Assembly (NCBI GenBank): GCA_009774765.1
Contig: VSOK01000003.1
Coordinates: forward strand, 1-64,000
Source: Bacteroidales bacterium
Lineage (GTDB): Bacteria; Bacteroidota; Bacteroidia; Bacteroidales; UBA932
DNA length: 64,000 bases
Direction: 5' to 3'
Shown here: in pieces, positions 44,862 through 53,132 of the stretch
Position numbering within the stretch: the stretch's first letter is position 1
Layout: each line of letters starts with the position of its first letter
Made by a program: the position numbers and the translations under genes
Notes under the pieces: generated by a model
Database searches by the model: none
What the model was told of the DNA's origin: nothing
The model's input: only the letters and a program-made list of their open reading frames with translations

Positions 44862-45332
44862 ATGTCAAAATTCGGAAATAACAGCAAAAAGGAAATGCCG
44901 GGATTGACGACTTCATCCCTCTCCGATATCGTGTTTATGCTTCTGTTCTTCTTTATGGTCACCACCAGTATGCGTGAAAGTGAAAATAAAGTTGCAGTCA
45001 AACTTCCTGAAGCTACAGAGATAGCCAAACTTGAAAGAAAGGACTTGACTTCATATATCAACATAGGTCCTCCTGTGAAACACCTTCAGGCCCAGTACGG
45101 TACTGATGCGCGTATCCAGCTGAACGATTCGTTCAAGACCGTTGATGAAATCCGTGACTTTATCGCAGCTGAACGTGATGCTATGAGTGAGGCTGACAGG
45201 CAGTTCATGACTGTTGCCATCAAGGCAGACGAGAATGTCAGGATGGGTATCATTACTGACGTGAAACAGGAACTGCGCAGATGCTCAGCATTGAAGATTA
45301 TGTATGCAGCCCGTAAAAACGCAGCAGAATAA
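44862..45332 (+). CDS. exbD: ExbD-family protein, second copy
   Basis: 156 residues with SLSDIVFMLLFFFMVTTSMR (conserved Asp in the membrane segment) and a periplasmic domain ending DVKQELRRCSALKIMYAARK. An AGGAGATAAT sits just upstream, one of the few strong ribosome sites in the window. Two different ExbD proteins with one ExbB is usual in Bacteroidales. A hairpin terminator follows 16 bp later. Confidence 0.87.
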   Translation: MSKFGNNSKKEMPGLTTSSLSDIVFMLLFFFMVTTSMRESENKVAVKLPEATEIAKLERKDLTSYINIGPPVKHLQAQYGTDARIQLNDSFKTVDEIRDFIAAERDAMSEADRQFMTVAIKADENVRMGIITDVKQELRRCSALKIMYAARKNAAE

Positions 45333-45348
45333 TCAATAATTTATATCA

Positions 45349-45381
45349 AAAAAGGGGTTGTACAATGTACAACCCCTTTTT
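45349..45381 (+). terminator. Terminator of the exb cluster
   Basis: A 16-bp perfect inverted repeat AAAAAGGGGTTGTACA / TGTACAACCCCTTTTT around a single base (in practice a 5-nt loop), ending in a T-run. Confidence 0.9.
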
Positions 45382-45399
45382 ATTAAAACCACAGCTATT

Positions 45400-46605
45400 A
45401 TGAACAAAACAATATCATCAGCACTTGTCGCCGTATCCCTGATAGCCGCAGCATCGTTATCAAGCGGATGCTGTTCCAAAGACACACAGGACAGGCAGGC
45501 AAAATATATATTCGTAATGATAGGTGACGGAATGGGAGCGACTCAGGCAGCCGTCGCTGAATCATATCTGTCCTACAAAGCAGGTAAACTCGGAGGAGAG
45601 CAGCTCTGCTTCACACAGTTTCCAGTACTCGGAACCTGCACCACATTCTCTGCAGACAAAAATATCACCTGCTCGTCAGCGTCAGGAACAGCAATAGCGA
45701 CAGGACACAAGACCAACAACAATATGCTCGGTGTGGACCCGGAAGGCAACAGCCTCAAAAGTATGGCATATACACTGAAGGAGCAGGGATACCGCATAGG
45801 CATAATGTCGTCTGTCCCTGTCAACCACGCGACACCGGCTTCATTCTACGGACATAACAAGAACAGGGGCGACTATTACAACATCGCACGTGAAATTCCT
45901 GAATCAGACTTCGACTTCTTTGCCGGAAGCGGAATACTGCAGTTCAAAGGAAAGGACAATGACAAGGAAGGTATCGATGAATATCTCGAAAGAGAGGGAT
46001 ATGACGTATGTTTCGGTCTTCAGGAACTTAAGGAAAGCGAAGACAGAGACGGAGTTGTCCTGATACCGGCAAGCCAGAGAAAAGAGAGTGCTGCAAACTA
46101 CGAAATAGACCGTAACGACGAGGATGACTACGTGCTCCGCGATGTCGTTTCCGCCGCAATCGAATATCTTGGCGAAGACAATCCGTTTTTCATTATGTGC
46201 GAAGGCGGAGAAATAGACTGGGCAGCACACGACAACAATGCCAAGGATCTGGTCGATGCGACACTGAGGTTTGATGACGCGGTCAAAGTTGCATACGAGT
46301 TCTATCTCAGACATCCTGACGAGACTCTGATTATCGTCACCGCAGACCACGAGACAGGAGGAGTCACCATCGGTGCGAACAAAGGAAAGAGCATCGGATG
46401 GGAAGGCATAGAAAAAGCATTCTCGGAAGACAGGAAATACGACAGTCAGGAAAAACGGGAAATCAGCTTCGACAACAATATCGGATGGACGACATTTGAC
46501 CATACCGGAGGTCCTGTTCCTATCTATGCTATAGGCGTAGGGGCGGAAAGATTTGCCGGAAGGATGGATAACACGGACATTCACGACAAAATTGTAAGAA
46601 AATAA
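45400..46605 (+). CDS. Alkaline phosphatase, lipoprotein
   Basis: 401 residues from ATG 45400. Lipoprotein signal MNKTISSALVAVSLIAAASL ending SSGC. Alkaline phosphatase core: metal-binding VMIGDGMGATQAA near 38, catalytic Ser in ITCSSASGTAIATGHKT near 88, GGEIDWAAHDNNA near 270, TADHETGGVTIG near 315 and DHTGGPVPIYAIGVGAERF near 367. It releases phosphate from esters in the periplasm or at the surface. The longer frame to 45358 runs into the terminator. Confidence 0.92.
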   Translation: MNKTISSALVAVSLIAAASLSSGCCSKDTQDRQAKYIFVMIGDGMGATQAAVAESYLSYKAGKLGGEQLCFTQFPVLGTCTTFSADKNITCSSASGTAIATGHKTNNNMLGVDPEGNSLKSMAYTLKEQGYRIGIMSSVPVNHATPASFYGHNKNRGDYYNIAREIPESDFDFFAGSGILQFKGKDNDKEGIDEYLEREGYDVCFGLQELKESEDRDGVVLIPASQRKESAANYEIDRNDEDDYVLRDVVSAAIEYLGEDNPFFIMCEGGEIDWAAHDNNAKDLVDATLRFDDAVKVAYEFYLRHPDETLIIVTADHETGGVTIGANKGKSIGWEGIEKAFSEDRKYDSQEKREISFDNNIGWTTFDHTGGPVPIYAIGVGAERFAGRMDNTDIHDKIVRK

Positions 46606-46643
46606 AGACAAATGAATTATATTTGTACGTTTGAATAAAATTT

Positions 46644-48044
46644 ATGAAAATGGAAAAATTGATTAGAACCAAGGTAAAGGACCTTCTGAGGCAGGAGCCG
46701 GGGAAGGATGTCCTCGCCAAAGGATGGGTAAGGACAAAAAGAGGGAACAAAAATGTATCTTTCATCGCGCTGAATGACGGTTCTACAATAAATAATATAC
46801 AAGTCGTTGTCGATGCCGGCAAATTCAATGAAGAGCAGCTGAAGAAAATCACGACCGGAGCCTGCATAGGCGTAACCGGAGCATTGGTAGCATCGCTCGG
46901 AAACGGCCAGTCAGTAGAAATCCAGGCCAAGGAAATAGAAATCTTCGGAGAAGCCGATCCAGAGACCTATCCTCTCCAGAAGAAAGGCCATACAATGGAA
47001 TTCCTCAGAAGCATCGCGCACCTCAGACCAAGGACAAACACTTTCGGAGCCGTGCTGAGAATCAGGCACGCAATGGCTTTTGCCATACATAAATATTTCA
47101 ACGACAAAGGATTCGTCTATCTTCATACACCTCTTATCACAGCATCGGACTGTGAGGGTGCCGGAGAGATGTTCCAGGTCACTACACTTGATATGAAAAA
47201 TCCTCCGCTCAAAGAGGACGGAAGTATCGACTACAGCCAGGATTTCTTCGGAAAGCAGACAAGCCTCACCGTGAGCGGACAGCTTGAAGGCGAACTTGGA
47301 GCAATGGCTCTCGGTGAGATTTACACATTCGGTCCGACATTCCGTGCTGAAAACTCAAATACTCCGAGACACCTTGCCGAGTTCTGGATGATAGAGCCTG
47401 AAATGGCATTCTACGAAATAGAGGACAATATGAATCTGGCTGAGGATTTCATCAAATCCCTTGTGAAATATGCCCTTGACAACTGTTATGATGACATAAA
47501 GTTCCTCAATGACATGTTTGACAAAGAGCTTATCGAAAGACTCCAGAGCGTCATAAAGACAGATTTCGTAAGGCTTACCTACACGGAAGGTATCAGAATT
47601 CTTGAAGAGTCAGGAGAAAAGTTCGAGTTCCCTGTAAGCTGGGGAGTCGACCTGCAGAGCGAGCACGAGAGATATCTGGTGGAAAGACATTTCGGCAAAC
47701 CTGTAATTATGACGGACTACCCTAAGGAAATAAAGGCATTCTATATGAAACAGAACGCCGACGGAAAGACCGTGAGAGGTATGGACGTGCTTTTCCCTAA
47801 GATCGGAGAAATCATCGGAGGTTCAGAAAGAGAATCATCACTTGAGAAACTTGAAGCACGCATCGCGGAAATCGGTATGGGAAGAGAGTCTCTGGAATGG
47901 TATCTTGACACCCGCCGTTTCGGTTCCGCTCCTCACAGCGGCTTCGGTCTCGGATTTGAGCGTCTCCTGCTGTTTGTAACAGGAATGAGCAATATCAGGG
48001 ATGTGATTCCGTTCCCGCGTACACCTAAGAATGCAGAATATTAA
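46644..48044 (+). CDS. asnS: Asparaginyl-tRNA synthetase
   Basis: 466 residues, class IIb synthetase. OB-fold anticodon domain at the N-terminus ([20 protein letters not shown]), motif 2 [20 protein letters not shown] near 230 (Asn-specific), and motif 3 [16 protein letters not shown] near 436. The -7 box TACGTTTG lies 10 bp before the ATG region, giving a very short leader. Confidence 0.95.
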   Translation: MKMEKLIRTKVKDLLRQEPGKDVLAKGWVRTKRGNKNVSFIALNDGSTINNIQVVVDAGKFNEEQLKKITTGACIGVTGALVASLGNGQSVEIQAKEIEIFGEADPETYPLQKKGHTMEFLRSIAHLRPRTNTFGAVLRIRHAMAFAIHKYFNDKGFVYLHTPLITASDCEGAGEMFQVTTLDMKNPPLKEDGSIDYSQDFFGKQTSLTVSGQLEGELGAMALGEIYTFGPTFRAENSNTPRHLAEFWMIEPEMAFYEIEDNMNLAEDFIKSLVKYALDNCYDDIKFLNDMFDKELIERLQSVIKTDFVRLTYTEGIRILEESGEKFEFPVSWGVDLQSEHERYLVERHFGKPVIMTDYPKEIKAFYMKQNADGKTVRGMDVLFPKIGEIIGGSERESSLEKLEARIAEIGMGRESLEWYLDTRRFGSAPHSGFGLGFERLLLFVTGMSNIRDVIPFPRTPKNAEY

Positions 48045-48062
48045 TCCTTAACAAGACGACCT

Positions 48063-48686
48063 ATGTTGATTATCGGAATAGCCGGAGGTTCAGGATCGGG
48101 CAAGACGACAGTCGTTCAGGCCATCACAAAACAGCTTAAGGAAAGAGTCGTTGTAATCCCCCAGGATTCATACTACAAAGACTCAAGCCACCTTACTGCC
48201 GAGGAAAAAAGATATATGAATTTTGACCATCCGGACTCCATCGACTTCAATCTGCTGAATGAGCAGATCAAGATGCTGAAGGAAGGCAGAAGCATAGAGC
48301 AGCCGGTCTACTCATATATCACCTGTTCCCGTTCCAAGACTGAAACAATTACGGTAAATCCTGCAGAAGTCATAATTATTGAGGGCATACTTATCTTCAC
48401 CTGCGCCGAGCTGCGCGATCAGATGGACATCAAACTGTTTGTTGATGCCGATGATGACGACAGGCTTATGCGCGTGATGGCAAGGGACATAATAGAAAGA
48501 GGCAAGACCGTCGAGACTGTAATCGAGAGATACAGCAAGACGGTCAAGCCGATGTACCTACAGTTCATCGAACCGAGCAAAAGATATGCCGATGTCATCA
48601 TCCCTCAGGGAGGACACAACCAGGTAGCCATTGATATTCTGACTGCGACAATAGAAAAATCCCTGAACTGTATAGAAGGCAAGTGA
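48063..48686 (+). CDS. udk: Uridine kinase
   Basis: Phosphorylates uridine and cytidine in pyrimidine salvage. 207 residues, usual length: P-loop IGIAGGSGSGKTTVVQ, QDSYYKDSSHLTAEE, NFDHPDSIDFNLL near 55, and RDIIERGKTVETVIERY near 140. The TGA overlaps the GTG start of the TonB-like gene. Confidence 0.93.
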   Translation: MLIIGIAGGSGSGKTTVVQAITKQLKERVVVIPQDSYYKDSSHLTAEEKRYMNFDHPDSIDFNLLNEQIKMLKEGRSIEQPVYSYITCSRSKTETITVNPAEVIIIEGILIFTCAELRDQMDIKLFVDADDDDRLMRVMARDIIERGKTVETVIERYSKTVKPMYLQFIEPSKRYADVIIPQGGHNQVAIDILTATIEKSLNCIEGK

Positions 48687-49429
48687 ATATAAAACATCTG
48701 TACAAGCGACTGAAGTCTGAAGACAAAGCAGGCTTATATATCACCGTGATTTTCCATCTCACGGTGATTATTGTGTTGCTTGCCATTCAGATAGGAGCTG
48801 TGGTCAGCAAGGAAAATTCATTTGTACTGGACTTTTCAAAGCAGGAAGAGACAGAAAGACTGGCCAAAGAAGAGGAGTTCAGAGAAAATGTGAGCAGACG
48901 CATCGATGAAATGCTGCGGACAGCCAGCGCGGTCTCTGATGCGAATATACGCAATATTGCCGTAGACGCCTCTTCCCCGAAAATGAAGGATGACAGGGGC
49001 ACGGATGCCGAACAGCTGTACAAAGATGCGGAAAGGCTTGCAAAGGAACTTGCAGACGGTCCCAGACAGGCACTTTATGAAGACGCACGGGACGAAACGG
49101 TTGAAATCTCCGGACAAAAGTCAGACAAAAGTTCACAGAAGGAATATAAAGGACCTTCCGTAGTATCATATACTCTTGACGGGCGCAAGGCAAGCCATCT
49201 CAAAATACCAGCATACAGATGTATGGGAGGCGGAGATGTCACGGTATTGATTACCGTAGACCCTCAGGGCAATGTGATCAATGCAAAAATCTATGACTCC
49301 CTGTCCGCTTCAGACCAATGTCTCAGGGATTTCGCCATACGTGCGGCAAGACTGTCCAAATTCTCAAAATCAGCAACAGCCCCATCGCGTCAGCAGGGAG
49401 AAATAGTCTACAGGTTCATAGCGCAATAA
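48683..49429 (+). CDS. TonB-like energy transducer protein
   Basis: 248 residues starting at GTG 48683, which overlaps the udk stop (GTGA). One membrane segment near residue 20 (GLYITVIFHLTVIIVLLAIQ), a long charged periplasmic helix (KQEETERLAKEEEFRENVSR), then a C-terminal TonB-like domain (YRCMGGGDVTVLITVDPQGN VINAKIYD, ...QGEIVYRFIAQ). It lacks a proline-rich linker. It may work with the ExbB/ExbD complex encoded 3 kb upstream. Confidence 0.78.
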   Translation: MNIKHLYKRLKSEDKAGLYITVIFHLTVIIVLLAIQIGAVVSKENSFVLDFSKQEETERLAKEEEFRENVSRRIDEMLRTASAVSDANIRNIAVDASSPKMKDDRGTDAEQLYKDAERLAKELADGPRQALYEDARDETVEISGQKSDKSSQKEYKGPSVVSYTLDGRKASHLKIPAYRCMGGGDVTVLITVDPQGNVINAKIYDSLSASDQCLRDFAIRAARLSKFSKSATAPSRQQGEIVYRFIAQ

Positions 49430-49453
49430 TCATTGGCGCGAATACCCCGGTCA

Positions 49454-51043
49454 TTATCTGACTGCCACTGTACCGGGATTTTCCAGTGCAACCTTGATCG
49501 TCTCGTCGATGTCTATGTAGAAACGGTAGAACGCTTCATCATCAAGTTTGGAGTACCGTCCGACGAGAGCCTTGAGCTGAGGCATCATATAAGCCTCGGA
49601 CAGTTCCCATTCGCCTTTCTTTGCCACAATACCTTCCGCAGCGGCAAAATCGACGAACCTGCGGCCCAGATCAAGACTTTCAAGATATGATGAAAGTTCG
49701 TCAAAATTCTCAATGGCAGACAATTTTGCCCTGTAGCGGTCAAACATTAATGAAGCGAAACGCATCTGCATCGCCTTCTTGTTGCATTTGATATAGAAAG
49801 ATGTAGCCTTTGTAGTATCAATAGGGACAAATATATCAGGCACGATTCCTCCGCCTCCGTATACAGTCCTTCCTCCTACGGTGAAATACTCTATACTGCG
49901 GTCTATCTTTATGCTGTCCGCCTCCGTCATCTCACCGTGCGCATAACGCTCATATATGTCATAGGCATAGTCTGGAGAATACGGTTTCTGTATACAGCGT
50001 CCCGAAGGGGTATAGAATCTTGCAACAGTAAGCCTTATCCCTGATCCGTCCGTAAAATTAAGCGGTTCCTGGACCAGTCCCTTGCCGAAAGAACGTCTTC
50101 CGACAATCACTCCCCTGTCATTGTCCTGTACCGCTCCGGCAAATATTTCACTTGAAGATGCGGAAGACTCGCCTATCAGGACCGAAAGCTCCACATCCTG
50201 AAGAGTACCCCGGCCATCTGCCTTGAACTCCTGCCTGTCACGGTGCAGTCCTTCCATATAAACAATCATCGCCCCTTTCGGTAGAAATTCATTGCCGAGC
50301 AGAAGTGCCTGGTCAAGATATCCTCCGCTGTTGTCACGAAGGTCAAAAAGCATTCTTGTCATACCTTGCGAAAGAAGCTCCGCACTGGCCTTGCTGAATT
50401 CGCTGTAGGTTGTCCTCGAAAATTTTGACAGACGTATATATCCTGTAGTGTCATTGACCATAAATGCGGCATCGACACTGTTTACAGGAATTTTTCCTCT
50501 GGTGATATCAAACGGTATCACAGCACCTGAGCGCGATACCGTTATCTTCACCTTGCTTCCTGAAGGCCCCTTCATAAGCCTTACCATACTGTCCTGAGGC
50601 GTCTTAACCCCGGCTATATCTTTGGTATCTACTCTGATGATCCTGTCTCCCTGCATCAGCCCGGCCTTTTCTGACGGGCCTCCAGGAATGACACTGAGCA
50701 CTATGGCCGTATCATTGGGTACATTGAACTGGATACCGATTCCCTCAAAATTACCGGCAAGCTCAGTCTCTGAAATCTCCAGATCCACAGGAGGCAGATA
50801 CACAGAATGAGGATCCAGCTTCTGAAGCGCGGCTTCTACAGCAGCATCCGTCATACCCTTCATATCTATAGTGTCGACATAATTCTTCTCCACTTCCTGA
50901 AGAATCAGATTCAGTTTACGCCAACGCTCATAGTTCCCGTCAAATTTTTTCGTGTCTGTGATTCTGAACACAATGCCGGAAAGAAGAGCACCGATAACAA
51001 TGCCCAGAAGGGCTGCATAGAGGGCGGTATTTCCTTTTTTCAT
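49454..51043 (-). CDS. S41-family C-terminal processing peptidase
   Basis: 529 residues from ATG 51043; the longer frame starts at TTG 51049. Signal anchor (YAALLGIVIGALLSGIVFRI), PDZ domain with FEGIGIQFNVPND and PGGPSEKAGLMQGDRIIRVD, and the protease core with the Ser in VLIGESSASSSEIFAGAV and Lys in GRRSFGKGLVQEPLN. A CtpA/Prc-type periplasmic protease. It starts 2 bp after the dCMP deaminase stop. Confidence 0.9.
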   Translation of the reverse strand: MKKGNTALYAALLGIVIGALLSGIVFRITDTKKFDGNYERWRKLNLILQEVEKNYVDTIDMKGMTDAAVEAALQKLDPHSVYLPPVDLEISETELAGNFEGIGIQFNVPNDTAIVLSVIPGGPSEKAGLMQGDRIIRVDTKDIAGVKTPQDSMVRLMKGPSGSKVKITVSRSGAVIPFDITRGKIPVNSVDAAFMVNDTTGYIRLSKFSRTTYSEFSKASAELLSQGMTRMLFDLRDNSGGYLDQALLLGNEFLPKGAMIVYMEGLHRDRQEFKADGRGTLQDVELSVLIGESSASSSEIFAGAVQDNDRGVIVGRRSFGKGLVQEPLNFTDGSGIRLTVARFYTPSGRCIQKPYSPDYAYDIYERYAHGEMTEADSIKIDRSIEYFTVGGRTVYGGGGIVPDIFVPIDTTKATSFYIKCNKKAMQMRFASLMFDRYRAKLSAIENFDELSSYLESLDLGRRFVDFAAAEGIVAKKGEWELSEAYMMPQLKALVGRYSKLDDEAFYRFYIDIDETIKVALENPGTVAVR

Positions 51044-51045
51044 CT

Positions 51046-51450
51046 TCAATCAACCTTTTCTACGACAACTCCCGCCTTGACAAGGAGGTCAACCCCGTCC
51101 GTAAGCCTGTATTCGTCACGGTAGACGACACGGCTGATTCCGGACTGGATAATCAATTTAGCGCATTCAATACAAGGGGCAGCAGTTACATACAATGTGG
51201 CATTCCTGCTGCTGTTGCCCGACTGTGCGACTTTGGTGATAGCATTCGCCTCTGCGTGAAGTACATACGGCTTTGTCGCCCCGCTCTCGTCCTCGCAAAT
51301 GTTCTCAAAGCCTGCAGGAGTGCCGTTATATCCGTCAGATATGATCATCCTGTCCTTCACGAGCAGTGCCCCGACCTGACGTCTTCTGCAATATGAGTTT
51401 TGCGCCCATATAGCCGCCATCTGCATATAACTGCTGTCAAATTTCTCCAT
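51046..51450 (-). CDS. dCMP deaminase family protein
   Basis: 134 residues with the zinc-binding HAEANAI near residue 68 and PCIECAKLII near 93, and the ComEB/dCMP deaminase-like SYCRRRQVGALLVKD. It converts dCMP to dUMP or acts on a related nucleotide. It lies 6 bp after the acyl-CoA ligase gene and just before the S41 protease gene. Confidence 0.88.
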   Translation of the reverse strand: MEKFDSSYMQMAAIWAQNSYCRRRQVGALLVKDRMIISDGYNGTPAGFENICEDESGATKPYVLHAEANAITKVAQSGNSSRNATLYVTAAPCIECAKLIIQSGISRVVYRDEYRLTDGVDLLVKAGVVVEKVD

Positions 51451-51456
51451 ACCGAA

Positions 51457-53115
51457 TTAATTTCTCTGATAAAGATACCTTTTGATGCTTCTCTTTGGAG
51501 TACGCTCAAAATCTTCCGGAAGAATCTCGATCTTCTTGATCCTTGCATAGTTCGGAAGTTCCTTGTTCGTCTCCACCATAGCTTCGTTGAGAGCTTTTTC
51601 CAAAGCCTCACGGCTGAATCCGTCAACCTCACCCTGGTGGAAATCAGGATATATCAGAGCCGTCAGTCCCCCGTCGTCCTCTATGACAAGAGAATCCACA
51701 ACATATTTCATATTGTTCAGGACGCACTCGATCTCCTCCGGATATATATTCTGTCCTGAAGGGCCGAGTATCATACATTTGGAACGTCCCCTGAGGAAAA
51801 GATATCCCTCGGAATCCATTATTCCCATATCGCCTGTACGGAACCATCCGTCCGCAGTGAACGATGCTTCGGTAGCCTCTTCGTTCTTGTAGTATCCGAG
51901 AAATACATTGGCTCCTTTGACAAGGACTTCTCCCGGGATGGTATACGGATCATCAGAGTCAATCTTTATCTCCATATTCGGAGCCGCCTTTCCACAGGAA
52001 AGAAGCTTGTTGGTCTTCCAGTCATCGTATGCTATGATCGGTGCGCACTCCGTCATACCGTAACCGACAGTGAACGGGAAGTTTATCCTTTTGAAGAACG
52101 CTTCAACCTCCTTGTTGAATGCGGCACCTCCGATTATGACCTCTTCAAACTTTCCTCCGAAAGCTTCAATAAGCTCCGTCCTTATCTTCTTCATGACAAC
52201 CTGGTCAAGGCCCGGAATATTCATAAGGAATCTGATGCCGCCTTTGTCAAGTATAGGCTTGAGCTTGTTTTTATAGACTTTCTCTATGATAAGAGGAACA
52301 GCGATGACGATATGAGGCTTGATTTCGGCAAGAGCCTGCATAATGATCTTTGGACTCGGAACCCTTGTAAGGAAATGCACGTGTGAACCCACTGTCATCT
52401 CAAACAGAAGTTCGAACATCATACCGTACATGTGGGCAGAAGGCAGCATCGCCACGACATCGGACTCATTGCCAATCATAGGAAGCACCTGTTTTGCAAA
52501 CACTATGTTGGAATACAGTGCCCTGTAAGGAATCATCACTCCCTTTGAAAAGCCTGAAGTTCCTGAAGTATAGTTGATGAGCGCGAGTTCATCAGCCGAA
52601 TCCTCATAATAATCCAGATTCTCAGGCAGGAAGTTCATCGGATATTTCTTTCCGAAAAGCTCATTGAGATGCTCCCTTACAGAAGTTATCTCATCTGTCC
52701 TCGAATAAAGGAAAGAGAAATTGTTTATCTGGATTACAGCCTGAAGGTTAGGCATCTCCGATTCGGTAAGCCCTTCCCATACGACATCATCAACAAAAAG
52801 TATCTTTGCTTCAGAATGGTTCACCAGGTGGTGGACATTTCCTGCTTTGAATTCGTGAAGGATGGGAACCGGCACTGCACCGTATGTAATCGCAGAAATA
52901 AACGCTACACCCCAGTTGGCCTGGTTGCGTGCACATATTGCAATCTTGTCACCTTTTACAAGTCCGCAATTTTCATACATAATGTGCATCTTGGCAATTC
53001 TTCTTGCCACATCCCTATAATGAAGGACCTGTCCCTTATAGTTTGAAAGGGCCGGACGGTCCCAATTCGCTTTGAAACTCGCTTCGTAAAGTTTGTTTAC
53101 AGATTGAAATTCCAT
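51457..53115 (-). CDS. Long-chain acyl-CoA ligase / AMP-binding protein
   Basis: 552 residues of the ANL superfamily: AMP-binding LINYTSGTSGFSKGVMIPY near 176, VGYGMTECAPIIAYD near 330, GWFRTGDMGIMDSEGYLFLR near 425 and GRSKCMILGPSGQNIYPEEI near 445, and a C-terminal domain ending RTPKRSIKRYLYQ with the catalytic Lys. Activates fatty acids as acyl-AMP and then acyl-CoA. Chain-length preference unknown. First of a leftward trio with the dCMP deaminase and S41 protease genes. Confidence 0.88.
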   Translation of the reverse strand: MEFQSVNKLYEASFKANWDRPALSNYKGQVLHYRDVARRIAKMHIMYENCGLVKGDKIAICARNQANWGVAFISAITYGAVPVPILHEFKAGNVHHLVNHSEAKILFVDDVVWEGLTESEMPNLQAVIQINNFSFLYSRTDEITSVREHLNELFGKKYPMNFLPENLDYYEDSADELALINYTSGTSGFSKGVMIPYRALYSNIVFAKQVLPMIGNESDVVAMLPSAHMYGMMFELLFEMTVGSHVHFLTRVPSPKIIMQALAEIKPHIVIAVPLIIEKVYKNKLKPILDKGGIRFLMNIPGLDQVVMKKIRTELIEAFGGKFEEVIIGGAAFNKEVEAFFKRINFPFTVGYGMTECAPIIAYDDWKTNKLLSCGKAAPNMEIKIDSDDPYTIPGEVLVKGANVFLGYYKNEEATEASFTADGWFRTGDMGIMDSEGYLFLRGRSKCMILGPSGQNIYPEEIECVLNNMKYVVDSLVIEDDGGLTALIYPDFHQGEVDGFSREALEKALNEAMVETNKELPNYARIKKIEILPEDFERTPKRSIKRYLYQRN

Positions 53116-53132
53116 AATTGTTCGTATTTGGT

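Noticed and set aside
45904..46611. Antisense open frame of 235 codons across the alkaline phosphatase gene
   Set aside because: The sense strand carries all alkaline phosphatase motifs; the antisense product is hydrophobic nonsense.
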